A DNA stretch of 64,000 nucleotides from Vescimonas cirricatena (GTDB lineage Bacteria; Bacillota; Clostridia; Oscillospirales; Oscillospiraceae): the NCBI RefSeq assembly GCF_020687045.1, contig NZ_JAJEPW010000005.1:16473-80472 (forward strand), in the 5' to 3' direction. The notes under the pieces were generated by a model. It saw nothing but the letters and a program-made list of their open reading frames with translations, had not been told where the DNA came from and made no database searches. Numbering within the stretch: position 1 is the stretch's first letter; each line of letters begins with the position of its first letter. Positions 34,350 to 42,898 of the stretch are shown here, in pieces. The position numbers were made by a program, and so were the translations under genes.

Positions 34350-35015
34350 TTAACCATCAATTTGCTCCATGACATCAAAATGGTTTTTCTCATACCGGAT
34401 AAGCCCGTCCCGCTGCATGAGGGACAGCTCGTTGGAAAGCGCGCTGCGCTCTACGCTGAGATAATCCGCCAGCTGCTGGCGGTTGTAGGGAATATCAAAG
34501 GAATAGCTGCCGGTGCGCTTAATACACTCCGAAAAGTAGGACAACAGCCGCTTGCGAATGGACTTGGGGCCGGTGTGCAGCACCCGGCGGGAGAGCTGCA
34601 AATTTTTCTCCGAGCAGAGCGTCAGCAGATTCCGCACAAGCCGTACATGGCGCGGGCAGACATTGGCGCAGGGTTCCAGTACGCGCCTGATATTCAGCAG
34701 CAGCGCTCGCGTGTCCTCAGCGGCGGTCACGTTGACCATCAGCGGCTCGCCCGGCACGCAGGCGTACGCCTCCGCAAAGACGCCGCCGGGGCCGATGCTG
34801 CTCAGGACGCTGTTATTGCCCCACACGTCTCCCATTTCAATGATGACCCGGCCGGAGAGCACCACGCCGATCTGCTCCGTGGCAGTCCCCTCCGGGAAAA
34901 TAATCTCGCCCTTTTGAAAGGCGTGCTCCTTCGCGTGCAGGCAACCGAGCATTTCCTCAATGTCCGACGGCTCCATTCCGCGAAAAAGCCGTGTGTTTGC
35001 TAAATTGATCTGCAT
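34350..35015 (-). CDS. Crp/Fnr-family transcription regulator
   Basis: 221 residues: a cyclic-nucleotide-binding-like beta barrel (about 15-125) and a C-terminal winged helix with NRQQLADYLSVERSALSNEL. Cys residues in PCANVCPRH are not arranged as the Fnr iron-sulfur motif, so the effector is unknown. ATG 35015 is chosen because GGAGG lies eight bases upstream; the longer frame to 35054 has no ribosome site. It leads the nrdAB operon and is divergent from a ferredoxin gene; a palindrome covers its -10 box, suggesting autoregulation. Confidence 0.85.
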   Translation of the reverse strand: MQINLANTRLFRGMEPSDIEEMLGCLHAKEHAFQKGEIIFPEGTATEQIGVVLSGRVIIEMGDVWGNNSVLSSIGPGGVFAEAYACVPGEPLMVNVTAAEDTRALLLNIRRVLEPCANVCPRHVRLVRNLLTLCSEKNLQLSRRVLHTGPKSIRKRLLSYFSECIKRTGSYSFDIPYNRQQLADYLSVERSALSNELSLMQRDGLIRYEKNHFDVMEQIDG

Positions 35016-35050
35016 TTTTTTCGCCTCCATGTTGGTGTGCCAACGGACTT

Positions 35051-35088
35051 TCATAAATTATGATAGTAGAATAAAATCACAAAGTCAA
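35051..35088 (-). promoter_or_regulatory. Promoter and operator of the crp-nrdAB operon
   Basis: On the minus strand TTGACT (35083-35088), 17-base spacer, TATCAT (35060-35065). A perfect palindrome TCATAA-A-TTATGA (35051-35063) covers the -10 box. It lies in the divergent region shared with the ferredoxin gene and could serve both. Confidence 0.6.
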
Positions 35089-35112
35089 GAGAAACCGCAA
35101 GGGGGTATCAAA

Positions 35113-35826
35113 ATGATTCGAAGGATCATCCAGATCGATCAGGAAAAATGCAACGGCTGCGGCGCCTGCGCCGAGGCCTGCCATGAGGGAGCTATCGCCA
35201 TGGCGGACGGCAAGGCAAAGCTCATGCGGGACGATTACTGCGATGGGTTGGGTGACTGCCTGCCCGCCTGCCCCACCGGCGCCATCACCTTTGTGGAGCG
35301 GGAGGCCGCCGCCTACGACGAAAAAGCCGTCATGGAGAACAAGCAGCGGAAAATGCGGAAAGAGGGTATGACCCTGCCCTGCGGCTGCCCCGGCAGCCAG
35401 TCCCGGAATATTCAGCGCGAGGCCGCGCCCGCCGCGGAAGCACCCCGCGCTGAACAGGCAAGCCGCCTGTCCCAGTGGCCGGTGCAGATCAAGCTGGTGC
35501 CGGTGAACGCTCCGTATTTTGACGGCGCGCGGCTCCTGATCGCCGCCGACTGCACCGCTTACGCCTACGCCGCTTTCCACGAGCGGTTCATCAAGGGACA
35601 CATCACCCTGGTGGGCTGTCCCAAGCTGGACGGCGTGGACTATTCCGAAAAGCTGACCGAAATCATCCGGGAGAACGACATCAAGAGCGTCACCGTCGTC
35701 CGCATGGAGGTACCCTGCTGCGGCGGGCTGGAGATGGCGGCGAAAAAGGCACTCCGGCAGAGTGGGAAGTTCATTCCGTGGCAGGTGGTCACCGTCACGG
35801 TGGACGGCCTGCTGATGGAAGAATAA
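35113..35826 (+). CDS. Two-cluster 4Fe-4S ferredoxin-type protein
   Basis: 237 residues. Two 4Fe-4S motifs in the first 60 residues: CNGCGACAEACHEGA and a second group ending CLPACPTGAI. The C-terminal domain (about 115-237), with VPCCGGLEMAAKKAL, resembles iron-sulfur proteins reported beside hybrid-cluster and rubredoxin genes. It should pass electrons among small redox proteins. ATG 35113 follows AAGGGGG; the longer frame from 34960 would overlap the divergent regulator and is rejected. It heads an operon with rubredoxin and DUF2249 proteins. Confidence 0.85.
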   Translation: MIRRIIQIDQEKCNGCGACAEACHEGAIAMADGKAKLMRDDYCDGLGDCLPACPTGAITFVEREAAAYDEKAVMENKQRKMRKEGMTLPCGCPGSQSRNIQREAAPAAEAPRAEQASRLSQWPVQIKLVPVNAPYFDGARLLIAADCTAYAYAAFHERFIKGHITLVGCPKLDGVDYSEKLTEIIRENDIKSVTVVRMEVPCCGGLEMAAKKALRQSGKFIPWQVVTVTVDGLLMEE

Positions 35827-35859
35827 CAAAATCATTAGAAAAAGAAAGGATGAAGCACG

Positions 35860-36015
35860 ATGAAGTATGTATGCAGTCTTTGCGGTTGGGAATACGACGA
35901 GAGCGCGGGTTACCCGGAGGGCGGCATCGCCCCCGGTACGCCCTGGAGCGAGGTGCCGGAGGATTTTGAGTGCCCCCTGTGCGGCGTGGGTAAGGATTCC
36001 TTCGAAGAGGCGTGA
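35860..36015 (+). CDS. Rubredoxin
   Basis: 51 residues with the canonical pattern CSLCGWEYDE ... CPLCGVGKDSF, i.e. two CxxC knuckles holding one iron, and the internal GTPWSEVPEDF loop. Full length for rubredoxin. It donates electrons in oxygen and peroxide detoxification in anaerobes. It is 33 bases after the ferredoxin gene; AAAGGA precedes the start. Confidence 0.92.
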   Translation: MKYVCSLCGWEYDESAGYPEGGIAPGTPWSEVPEDFECPLCGVGKDSFEEA

Positions 36016-36040
36016 GCTTTCTGCAAGAGAGGCAAAGACT

Positions 36041-36298
36041 ATGAGTTATGAAAATTGGAAGGACAGAATCGGCACATTCGAAGTGATGGACGTGCGGGGC
36101 AAAAAGCTGGACTTCTTCCCCGCATTGAAGGCAAAGGCTGCCGCGCTAAAAAACGGCGAAGGACTGCATATCATCCAGACCTTCGAGCCCGTCCCCCTAT
36201 ACCCGGTGCTGGCCCTTATGGGCTTTGAGCATCACACGGAGAAGGTGAGCGGCAGCGAGTATCACGTCTGGTTTTATCGAGTGAGGAAAGGAGAATAA
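36041..36298 (+). CDS. DUF2249 domain protein (short paralogue)
   Basis: 85 residues, a single DUF2249 (SirA-like fold) domain with the family features DVRG near the start and LHIIQTFEP ... YHVWFYR at the end. About 60% identical by eye to the N-terminal part of the next gene, so the pair arose by duplication. AGAGAGG ribosome site. Members are often linked to nitric-oxide or electron-transfer metabolism; the exact role is unknown. Confidence 0.8.
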   Translation: MSYENWKDRIGTFEVMDVRGKKLDFFPALKAKAAALKNGEGLHIIQTFEPVPLYPVLALMGFEHHTEKVSGSEYHVWFYRVRKGE

Positions 36299-36302
36299 CT
36301 GC

Positions 36303-36992
36303 ATGAGCTATGAAAACTGGAAGGACAAGGCGCAGGGGTTTCAGACCGTGGATGTGCGCCATATACAGGGCAGCTTTTTTGAAGGGCTGAGGAAACGGGC
36401 CGAAGCGTTGGAGGTGGGCGAAGGATTACACATCATCCAGACCTTTGAGCCGCATCCACTGTACGCTGTCATGGAAGGCTTGGGCTACGAGCACCACACC
36501 GAGCAGCGGAGTGAGGCGGAGTTCCATGTCTGGTTCTGCCGCACAGAGAAGAAGGAAGGCGACAGCTCCGCTCCCTTCAAGCCGCTGGCTCTTTTGAACT
36601 ATCCCATGATCGATGAAAAGCTGGGGCAGATCGCCGTGGATTTTTGGGAGACCACATGGCAGAGCGAGAAGCGCGTACTGCCCTACGAAACGCGGCTGCT
36701 GCTGTCCCTGACCAACGCTGTCGGTGCGGGCCGGATGAGGCAGGCGGCGCGGGAGCTGGTAAAGGCATATATCCACGGTGTGGAGAGCGCCGCGCTGGAC
36801 GATGTGTTCGAGCTGCTGGCATGGAATCAGGGCATCGGCTTTTTCAGCAGCGAGATCGGCCCCTCGGCGCTGTTTCAGGCGTACAAGCTCATTAAAAACG
36901 GTGAGAAGCAGGGCAAGTCCCGGGAGGATATCTGCAGTGCGCTGCGCGAGAAATTCGGAGAGAAGAACCCGGAGATGCAGGTCTTGCATTAA
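36303..36992 (+). CDS. DUF2249 domain fused to a carboxymuconolactone-decarboxylase-like domain
   Basis: 229 residues: DUF2249 (about 1-85, beginning MSYENWKDK like its neighbour), a linker, then an all-helical domain (about 95-225) that resembles AhpD/carboxymuconolactone decarboxylase folds (LPYETRLLLSLTNAVGAG). The Cys-x-x-Cys of AhpD is missing, so it is not an obvious peroxidase. It starts four bases after the previous stop. Confidence 0.65.
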   Translation: MSYENWKDKAQGFQTVDVRHIQGSFFEGLRKRAEALEVGEGLHIIQTFEPHPLYAVMEGLGYEHHTEQRSEAEFHVWFCRTEKKEGDSSAPFKPLALLNYPMIDEKLGQIAVDFWETTWQSEKRVLPYETRLLLSLTNAVGAGRMRQAARELVKAYIHGVESAALDDVFELLAWNQGIGFFSSEIGPSALFQAYKLIKNGEKQGKSREDICSALREKFGEKNPEMQVLH

Positions 36993-37185
36993 AAGCAGAT
37001 AACCTTACAAACGGCTGCGCGGCTTTGGGGTTTGGTTATTTTTCGCTGGTGCTTTCTTCTTACTACCCCTGTCTTTTGCTCCAATCGCTTTATTCTCAGC
37101 GAATTTAAGATATATTTCCATTAAACCCCCGTTCTTAACAAAGATTTTAACCTATTTTCTTTATTTTTAATAAAAGAACTGTAAG

Positions 37186-37398
37186 CTGACGAGCATTCTG
37201 TGCACCATTGCCCTGCCCCTGATGGGATGTGCCGGAGGGTGGCTGTACTACCGCTATGTGGGCTGCACCGCCGGCACCTGTGCCGTTACGTCCAGCCTGT
37301 GGCTCTCCACCGGCTTCGGTTACATCCTTGGGTCGCTGCTGTATCCCGTCCTGTGGCCCGGCCGCGGCAAGAGACAGGACTGCGACAGGGCGGAGTGA
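37186..37398 (+). CDS. Small membrane protein, DUF6132-like, 5' end uncertain
   Basis: An open frame of 58-70 residues with two helices and the pattern YYRYVGCTAGTCAVTSS ... GYILGSLLYP, like DUF6132 proteins. The only ATG (37222) would cut the first helix and no ribosome site is seen upstream, so it may be N-terminally truncated. It precedes msrAB by 29 bases. Bases 36993-37185 before it are AT-rich and empty. Confidence 0.5.
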   Translation: MTSILCTIALPLMGCAGGWLYYRYVGCTAGTCAVTSSLWLSTGFGYILGSLLYPVLWPGRGKRQDCDRAE

Positions 37399-37427
37399 GC
37401 CCTGATTCCACTGAAGGAGGAAACACG

Positions 37428-38546
37428 ATGTATCGAAGTGTATTGGCACTGCTTTTCGCCGCAGTGCTGCTGCTCAGCGGCTGCGCCGCCGGGCAGCAGA
37501 CTGTGCCGAAGGAAAAGAGCGAACAGGAAGCAAACATGGACGGAGCGGCTTTCGACCGATCCGATGAGGAGAGTACTTATATGGATACCACAGAAAATGT
37601 CATCTATCTGGCGGGCGGCTGCTTCTGGGGCATGGAACAGCTGATGCAGTCCATCCCCGGCGTTATCGACGCCGAGAGCGGCTACGCCAACGGCACCTGC
37701 GAGGCGGATGCCGATTACAAGACCGTCTGCAAGGGAGAGACCGGCTTTCGGGAGACCGTGCGGGTGGAATACGACCCCGAGCAGGTGAGCCTCGACGCGC
37801 TGCTGCTGGCTTACTTCTATGTGATCGACCCCACGGCACAAAACCAGCAGGGCAACGACCGGGGCAGTCAGTACCAGACCGGCGTCTACTACACCAACGA
37901 AAGCGCGAGAGAAACGGTGAAGCGCATCGCGGAGATCGAGCGCGGCCGCAGCGAGAAATTCTTCGTGGAGATCGGCCCGCTCAAAAACTACTATCCCGCC
38001 GAGGAATATCACCAGAACTACCTCGAAAAGAATCCGAACGGCTACTGCCACATCCCGCGCGCGGAGATGGAGCTCTTTTCCCGGCTGCGCATCGACCCGG
38101 GCGACTATCAGAAGCCCGCGGCGGAGTCCATCCGGGACAAGCTGACGGCGGAGCAGTACCGCGTCACGCAGGAGAGCGGCACGGAGCGCGCCTTCACGGG
38201 CGAGTTCTGGGACAAGTTTGAAAAGGGCATCTATGTGGATGTCGTCACCGGCGAGCCGCTCTTTTCCTCCACAGATAAGTACGAGAGCGGCTGCGGCTGG
38301 CCCGCCTTTACCAAGCCCATCGAGGGCCCCGCCGTGGTGGAGAAAGAGGACCTGAGCCACGGGATGCGCCGCACGGAGGTCAGAAGCCGTGCCGGAGATT
38401 CTCACCTTGGTCATGTGTTCACCGGCGATCCGGAGTCCCCCAATGGCGTGCGCTACTGCATCAACAGTGCGGCCCTGCGCTTTGTCCCCTATGAAAAAAT
38501 GGAGGCCGAGGGCTACGGATACCTCCTGTACCTGTTTGAGAAATGA
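37428..38546 (+). CDS. msrAB: Bifunctional lipoprotein methionine sulfoxide reductase MsrAB
   Basis: 372 residues. A lipoprotein signal with lipobox LLSGC (Cys19) puts it on the outer face of the membrane. MsrA (about 57-210) has GGCFWG with catalytic Cys65; MsrB (about 225-370) has SGCGWPAF and catalytic Cys344 in RYCINS. The fused enzyme repairs both epimers of oxidised methionine in surface proteins. GAAGGAGG fixes the start at 37428; the open frame upstream is an artefact. Confidence 0.95.
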   Translation: MYRSVLALLFAAVLLLSGCAAGQQTVPKEKSEQEANMDGAAFDRSDEESTYMDTTENVIYLAGGCFWGMEQLMQSIPGVIDAESGYANGTCEADADYKTVCKGETGFRETVRVEYDPEQVSLDALLLAYFYVIDPTAQNQQGNDRGSQYQTGVYYTNESARETVKRIAEIERGRSEKFFVEIGPLKNYYPAEEYHQNYLEKNPNGYCHIPRAEMELFSRLRIDPGDYQKPAAESIRDKLTAEQYRVTQESGTERAFTGEFWDKFEKGIYVDVVTGEPLFSSTDKYESGCGWPAFTKPIEGPAVVEKEDLSHGMRRTEVRSRAGDSHLGHVFTGDPESPNGVRYCINSAALRFVPYEKMEAEGYGYLLYLFEK

Positions 38547-38580
38547 TTTCAGGTGCATACACATCAAGCGGAAAAGCATG

Positions 38581-38612
38581 AAGGCTGTTCTTCAAAAGAA
38601 CAGCCTTCTTTT
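38581..38612 (+). terminator. Terminator after msrAB
   Basis: AAGGCTGTTCT pairs with AGAACAGCCTT around a short A-rich loop, then CTTTTT. Confidence 0.85.
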
Positions 38613-38673
38613 TCTGGGAAGACAGCGAATGGGGCGCGGGTCTATTTGCCCGCGCCCCTAAAGGTGAGCCTGT

Positions 38674-38997
38674 TTACTTTTCGATGATTTGCAGCGCTTC
38701 TTCCTCACGCCACCGCCTGATCTGCCATGTGGTCAGCGCAAGGCATCCGGCAAGAGATATACAGAGGGAGAACCCCCACAAGCCTAACACGCTACTGTCG
38801 CCGGTCTTTGGGATTTGCAGCCGCTTCGGGTCGATCCAGCCCATCAGGCCGCCGGGAGCCTTGCCCTGCACCAGCTCATACTTCTCAATGAAGCGGTGGA
38901 GCATGGCGGCGATCTCAGCGCGGGTCGCCGTGCCCTGCGAGTCAAGCAGATTGCCGGATTTTCCCTTCATAAGACCGCTGCCGACCGCCCATTGCAT
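38674..38997 (-). pseudogene. C-terminal remnant of an SLH/LPXTG surface protein
   Basis: About 107 residues: the end of an S-layer homology motif (MQWAVGSGLMKG ... ATRAEIAAMLHRFIEK), a linker, then IPKTGDSS, a membrane helix and a basic tail, i.e. a sortase-type anchor. A full protein would have further SLH repeats and an N-terminal domain with signal peptide; none is present upstream, where bases 38998-39242 contain nothing recognisable. It is therefore a broken gene end. Confidence 0.65.
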
Positions 38998-39242
38998 GGC
39001 CGATGGTGATGATCCGATTCATATCGTGCTCCTTTCCGACAAAAGCCTTTTAAGTGGGGCAATAATGACAGTACATAAGTGTGAGATGGAATATTATGAA
39101 ACAATGGGTGAATGCCTGCATTTGCGAGTTTTTAATCCCTTTATTAAATTATATCATGGAATGCATGTTGATGACAACTGAGATTGCGGAGCATATCAGT
39201 AGCATGCACAGCCTGCCCAAGGTGCTTTTTGTTGATGTGAGG

Positions 39243-40250
39243 TCACACTTCGTCCTTTCTCCTCTGCTCCAAAAGCCAGACTGTCATGTCCCGCAAAGTC
39301 TCCTCCATCGGGCGCGGCTGATATGCAAAGCGTTCCGACGCAGCAGCATGGCTGAAGCGGCCGTTTGAGGCAAGAACGGAAACGGAATATGGGGTGTAAA
39401 ACAACGGCTTTCGATCCTTCAGACTCCGACGTTCGTAGTACGGAGCGGCCAGCTTTGCAAGACCCAGAGGCAGGCAGATGGGGCGATACTTCAGCTTTGC
39501 AGTCTTTCCCATGAGCTGAAGCATCTTGCAGATGGTGACATAGTGGCCGGACAAAATATATCCCTTGCCGGGCTCTCCGCTTTCGGAACAGGCGAGAATG
39601 CCTCTTGCCACATCCCGCACATCCACAAAGTCATATCCGCCGCGAACGGCTAAAGGCAGCTTCCCGGCAAGAAAGGATTTTGCCATTGAGGTGAAGCTCC
39701 CACCCTGTAAGTCGCCCGGCCCGATGATGCCGGAGGGGAAAACAATGCTGGCATTCAACCCGCGTTCCGCTGCAGCGAAGACCAACTCTGTTGCAGTTGC
39801 CTTGCTCTTGGCGTAATCTCCGTCCACAAGCCCCGGAGAGAATTCACAATCCTCCGTAATGATGCAGCCCTTCGGCTTTTCCGGTATGGCATGGACGGAA
39901 CTGACATAGACCATTTTGCCCACATCATGCTCCATACATTGCCGGAGAACTCTCCATGTCCCACCTACATTGACCTGATAGAGCCTCGAACCGGGCCTGG
40001 AGGCGACGGAGACGATACCAGCGCAGTGAATTACACAGGTACGGCTGTCGGCATCCGCGAAGAAGTCTGTCAGCGAGTTTTCCGCATACACATCACCGAT
40101 GACGGTATGGACTTCTTTGGGGAGCAAATTGATATAGGGGTCATCATGCAGCACAAGCGCATGCACTCGTGCGCCGCGGCGTGCCAGTGCTTCTACAACG
40201 GCTCTGCCGAGGAAGCCGGTGGCGCCTGTAACAAGATATTTATCATACAT
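39243..40250 (-). CDS. NAD-dependent epimerase/dehydratase (extended SDR)
   Basis: 335 residues. The NAD(P)-binding motif TGATGFLG is at the N-terminus and the catalytic Ser plus YAKSK (YxxxK) in the middle (VYVSSVHAI ... GDYAKSK). The overall pattern is that of dihydroflavonol-reductase/3-beta-HSD-like enzymes; the substrate is unknown. It is divergent from a TetR regulator with a 173-bp intergenic region holding direct repeats. Confidence 0.88.
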   Translation of the reverse strand: MYDKYLVTGATGFLGRAVVEALARRGARVHALVLHDDPYINLLPKEVHTVIGDVYAENSLTDFFADADSRTCVIHCAGIVSVASRPGSRLYQVNVGGTWRVLRQCMEHDVGKMVYVSSVHAIPEKPKGCIITEDCEFSPGLVDGDYAKSKATATELVFAAAERGLNASIVFPSGIIGPGDLQGGSFTSMAKSFLAGKLPLAVRGGYDFVDVRDVARGILACSESGEPGKGYILSGHYVTICKMLQLMGKTAKLKYRPICLPLGLAKLAAPYYERRSLKDRKPLFYTPYSVSVLASNGRFSHAAASERFAYQPRPMEETLRDMTVWLLEQRRKDEV

Positions 40251-40285
40251 TCAAAAAGCATCCTCTCTCAAATAAGCATACAAGT

Positions 40286-40398
40286 GTTGATTATCTTTCA
40301 CGAGTACAGTATACTTGAGGAGGAAGGCAGAAACAATCAGCACTTGCCATACGGCTGAAAGAAAAGCAACACTGTCTGTTGAACTGTTGATAATCTTT
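40286..40398. promoter_or_regulatory. Direct-repeat operator candidates between epimerase and TetR genes
   Basis: TGTTGATTATCTTT (40286-40299) and TGTTGATAATCTTT (40385-40398) match at 13 of 14 positions in the same orientation, one near each divergent start. A partial third copy, ATAATCTTTGCAAA, is near 41019 before the lipoprotein gene, so the TetR protein may govern all three. Confidence 0.5.
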
Positions 40399-40423
40399 GT
40401 AAACTTTTTTAGAGGGACTCTGT

Positions 40424-40993
40424 ATGGAGAAGATGGATGCAAGGAAACGCTATACGCAAATGGTGCTCAAGCAGTCTTTTCTGAAGTTGCTGAAGGAAAA
40501 ACCTGTAAACAGAATTACGGTGAAAGAGGTTTGTGCGCTGGCGCAGCTTAACCGTGCCACCTTCTATGCCCATTACAGCGATTGCTTTGCCCTGATGGAG
40601 AGCATTGAGAATGAACTCATCGACGCATTTGAGAAATCCCTTCGCTATGTCAATTCGTTTGATGTGACGGCGCTGATCGAAGCCATCTACGATATGGTCG
40701 ATCAGAATCAAACGGCGTGCCGCGTCCTGATTTTGGGGAATACAAACTCAACGGTCCTCATGCGGATGATTGCCCTGGCCAAGGAGGACAGCATTGCCTA
40801 CTGGCGGAAAGAGCTGCCCAATGCCAGCGAAACAGATCTTGAGATGATGTATACCCATCTGTCAAATGGTTTGATGCATGTCGTTGTGGAGGGCTATGAC
40901 AAGTACAGCAAGGATGAGATAATCCGCTTTGTCAGCCGCGTGGTGAAAGCCAGTCTTTCGCTGTTCCGATCGCCCCAAAGACCTCTTGCTTAA
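40424..40993 (+). CDS. TetR/AcrR-family transcription regulator
   Basis: 189 residues. The N-terminal helix-turn-helix (about 10-55: RITVKEVCALAQLNRATFYAHYSD) is typical TetR; the C-terminal ligand domain resembles the TetR_C_33/DhaS-like type. It likely represses the divergent epimerase and itself. The start at 40424 has a weak ribosome site; ATG 40433 is a possible alternative. Confidence 0.88.
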   Translation: MEKMDARKRYTQMVLKQSFLKLLKEKPVNRITVKEVCALAQLNRATFYAHYSDCFALMESIENELIDAFEKSLRYVNSFDVTALIEAIYDMVDQNQTACRVLILGNTNSTVLMRMIALAKEDSIAYWRKELPNASETDLEMMYTHLSNGLMHVVVEGYDKYSKDEIIRFVSRVVKASLSLFRSPQRPLA

Positions 40994-41068
40994 CATAGAC
41001 CTTATGCTAGAATGGTATAATAATCTTTGCAAAATAGTCGATGGTCAAAGGAAAGGATGGAGCAGATT

Positions 41069-41965
41069 ATGAAATCATTTCGGCAGACAATGCTGGCTAT
41101 ATGTGTTATTCTTATCGCTTCCGCATTCGCGGGCTGCGGCGCGGCCGAGCAGCGACCGGCATTGGAAAGGATCGAGTACACAAACCTGAACGACAGCGGA
41201 TCAAGGGAACTTTTGAAGGAGCTGCTCTCCGACACAGGCGTGTCAGATGGGCGTATTCAGGGCTTTTTCCGCCGTGTGGACCACTTTAATGACAGCGTGA
41301 AGCAGGAATGGCTTACGGATGGCTTTGAGGAAGCGGAGCTGCTGTATACGAAATATGACCCTTACGCGATGCAGGACGAATGGACGGCGAAGAACGGGAC
41401 GTTTCCGGGCTATAACTGCCGGATCACCGCCATGAACTTGTTTGGGGACTTCCTCTCCGTGAGCGCAGACTCTCAAATCAATGCCGGTGAAGATGTGCTG
41501 TTTGTGGACGAGGAAACGCTGAAAACAGATCCCGATGCGCTGGGCGGAAGCAGCCTTGCAGATTTCCGCGCACTGTATTCCTCCATGAAGGCGGAGGATA
41601 CCACGGAGATCAAGCGTCATGTACAAACCGTACAAGAGGAATGGGCATCCCGCGGCGTTACCTTTCGGGAGAATGAACGGATCCGCCTCATCACGGTATT
41701 CTTCCATGATAAGCCGACCGAGGAGGAATCTCTGCTGTTTGTCGGGCATGTTGGCGTACTTTTGACGGCGGAGGACGGGACGCTGTACTTTGTAGAAAAG
41801 GTTGCCTTTCAGGAGCCGTACCGGATGCTGCGCTTTGCCGACCGAACGGCGCTGAGTGATTACCTTATAGGGAAATATGACACCTCATGGGGACAGGATA
41901 CGGCGAGCCCCTTTATCATGGAGAACAACGAGCTTATGGACGTAAAGTCCCGTCATGCTAAATAA
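41069..41965 (+). CDS. DUF4300-like lipoprotein
   Basis: 298 residues with a lipoprotein signal (IASAFAGCG). The mature part opens with YTNLNDSGSRELLKELL, which I associate with the DUF4300 family, and continues as a soluble alpha/beta domain. Function unknown. ATG 41069 is chosen because the signal peptide starts there; upstream in-frame ATG 41057 is possible. A repeat related to the TetR operators lies just upstream. A terminator follows. Confidence 0.75.
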   Translation: MKSFRQTMLAICVILIASAFAGCGAAEQRPALERIEYTNLNDSGSRELLKELLSDTGVSDGRIQGFFRRVDHFNDSVKQEWLTDGFEEAELLYTKYDPYAMQDEWTAKNGTFPGYNCRITAMNLFGDFLSVSADSQINAGEDVLFVDEETLKTDPDALGGSSLADFRALYSSMKAEDTTEIKRHVQTVQEEWASRGVTFRENERIRLITVFFHDKPTEEESLLFVGHVGVLLTAEDGTLYFVEKVAFQEPYRMLRFADRTALSDYLIGKYDTSWGQDTASPFIMENNELMDVKSRHAK

Positions 41966-41969
41966 TAGC

Positions 41970-42003
41970 AGAGGGCGGTAGCATTGTGCTGTCGCCCTCT
42001 TGA
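41970..42003 (+). terminator. Terminator after the DUF4300-like gene
   Basis: AGAGGGCG (41970-41977) pairs with CGCCCTCT (41993-42000), extended by GGTAGCA/TGCTGTC, then TTGATT. Confidence 0.7.
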
Positions 42004-42164
42004 TTATCGAACAGCAAAGACGGGCGGGGCTATCAACGGCGGCGCATTTGAGGCGTTCACTCTAACCGCTGACAGGCTCGACTGGGTTTGCTGTTTATTT
42101 CCTCACCATTCCTGCGTCTTGGCTTTCTGCCGGACTTTCATTACCTGTATTTGATATATGCTGC

Positions 42165-42315
42165 CAGTTTATAGATCGTATCGAAGTTTCCCATACCGAT
42201 AAAAAATCCAAGACAAGGAAAATCACGATTGTATATAACTTCATCGGTGCATTTAATTTTGGACGGGCGAAAGAAAAAGCCCAAAATACAACTCAAAAAC
42301 AGCAAAGAACGGCAT
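42165..42315 (+). pseudogene. C-terminal remnant of a serine-type site-specific recombinase
   Basis: About 50 codons with the frame IDRIEVSHTDKKSKTRKITI then VYNFIGAFNF and a Lys/Gln-rich tail before TAG. This is the typical end of large serine recombinases of transposons. No catalytic domain remains. It marks an old integration; the rest of 42001-42353 is empty. Confidence 0.55.
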
Positions 42316-42353
42316 AGCCGTTTGGCTACACCGTTCCTTGCAAAAATGTTTTC

Positions 42354-42887
42354 TTAATTCACCGCCCCATACAGCGCGGTCTTTTTCCATTTCCTGATTT
42401 TCGTCCGAAACGTTCCGAAGGGCGCGACGGTATTGACGTGGATGAACTTGTAAACCTCCCATATCGCTGTTTTGGTGGCGTCATCCGCCCACCTTCTCAT
42501 GTGCGGCTGGAACAACTCCTCCTCGCTCATGGAATCGATCATGGTCTGGATAGCGGCGATATTTTCGTTTAATTTGCCCTTCAATTCTGCTAAGGACGAG
42601 TGGGCGTAGGTGTCCGTGAACCATTGATACAGGCTGCCCAGCTGGTTCCATTTGAACTGCTCCGACGGTGTTTTCACGTCCATTCCACGCTTCTCGTCAG
42701 CTTCCCATTTCAAAAGCAGCGTTGTCCACCCCACCTGGTACGCAAGATTCTCTGCCGGCGTTCTGTCCACGCCGGGTACTCTTTTATCCTTCAGGGCTTC
42801 CGGGATCGTATCAAACTCGGAAATATATTTCTCAAAGCTCTGACGAATCTCGTTTTTGAGCTCATCTTTATCCTTATATGTTCTCAA
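42354..42887 (-). CDS. ClbS/DfsB-family four-helix-bundle protein
   Basis: 177 residues with the family opening YKDKDELKNEIRQSFEKYIS, the GVDRTPAENLAYQVGWTTLL motif and a helical C-terminus. The family includes ClbS, a colibactin-resistance protein; most members have unknown substrates. It starts 11 bases after trxB and is the last gene of the Rrf2-controlled operon, so a redox or detoxification role is plausible. Confidence 0.82.
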   Translation of the reverse strand: MRTYKDKDELKNEIRQSFEKYISEFDTIPEALKDKRVPGVDRTPAENLAYQVGWTTLLLKWEADEKRGMDVKTPSEQFKWNQLGSLYQWFTDTYAHSSLAELKGKLNENIAAIQTMIDSMSEEELFQPHMRRWADDATKTAIWEVYKFIHVNTVAPFGTFRTKIRKWKKTALYGAVN

Positions 42888-42898
42888 GACATCCTCCC

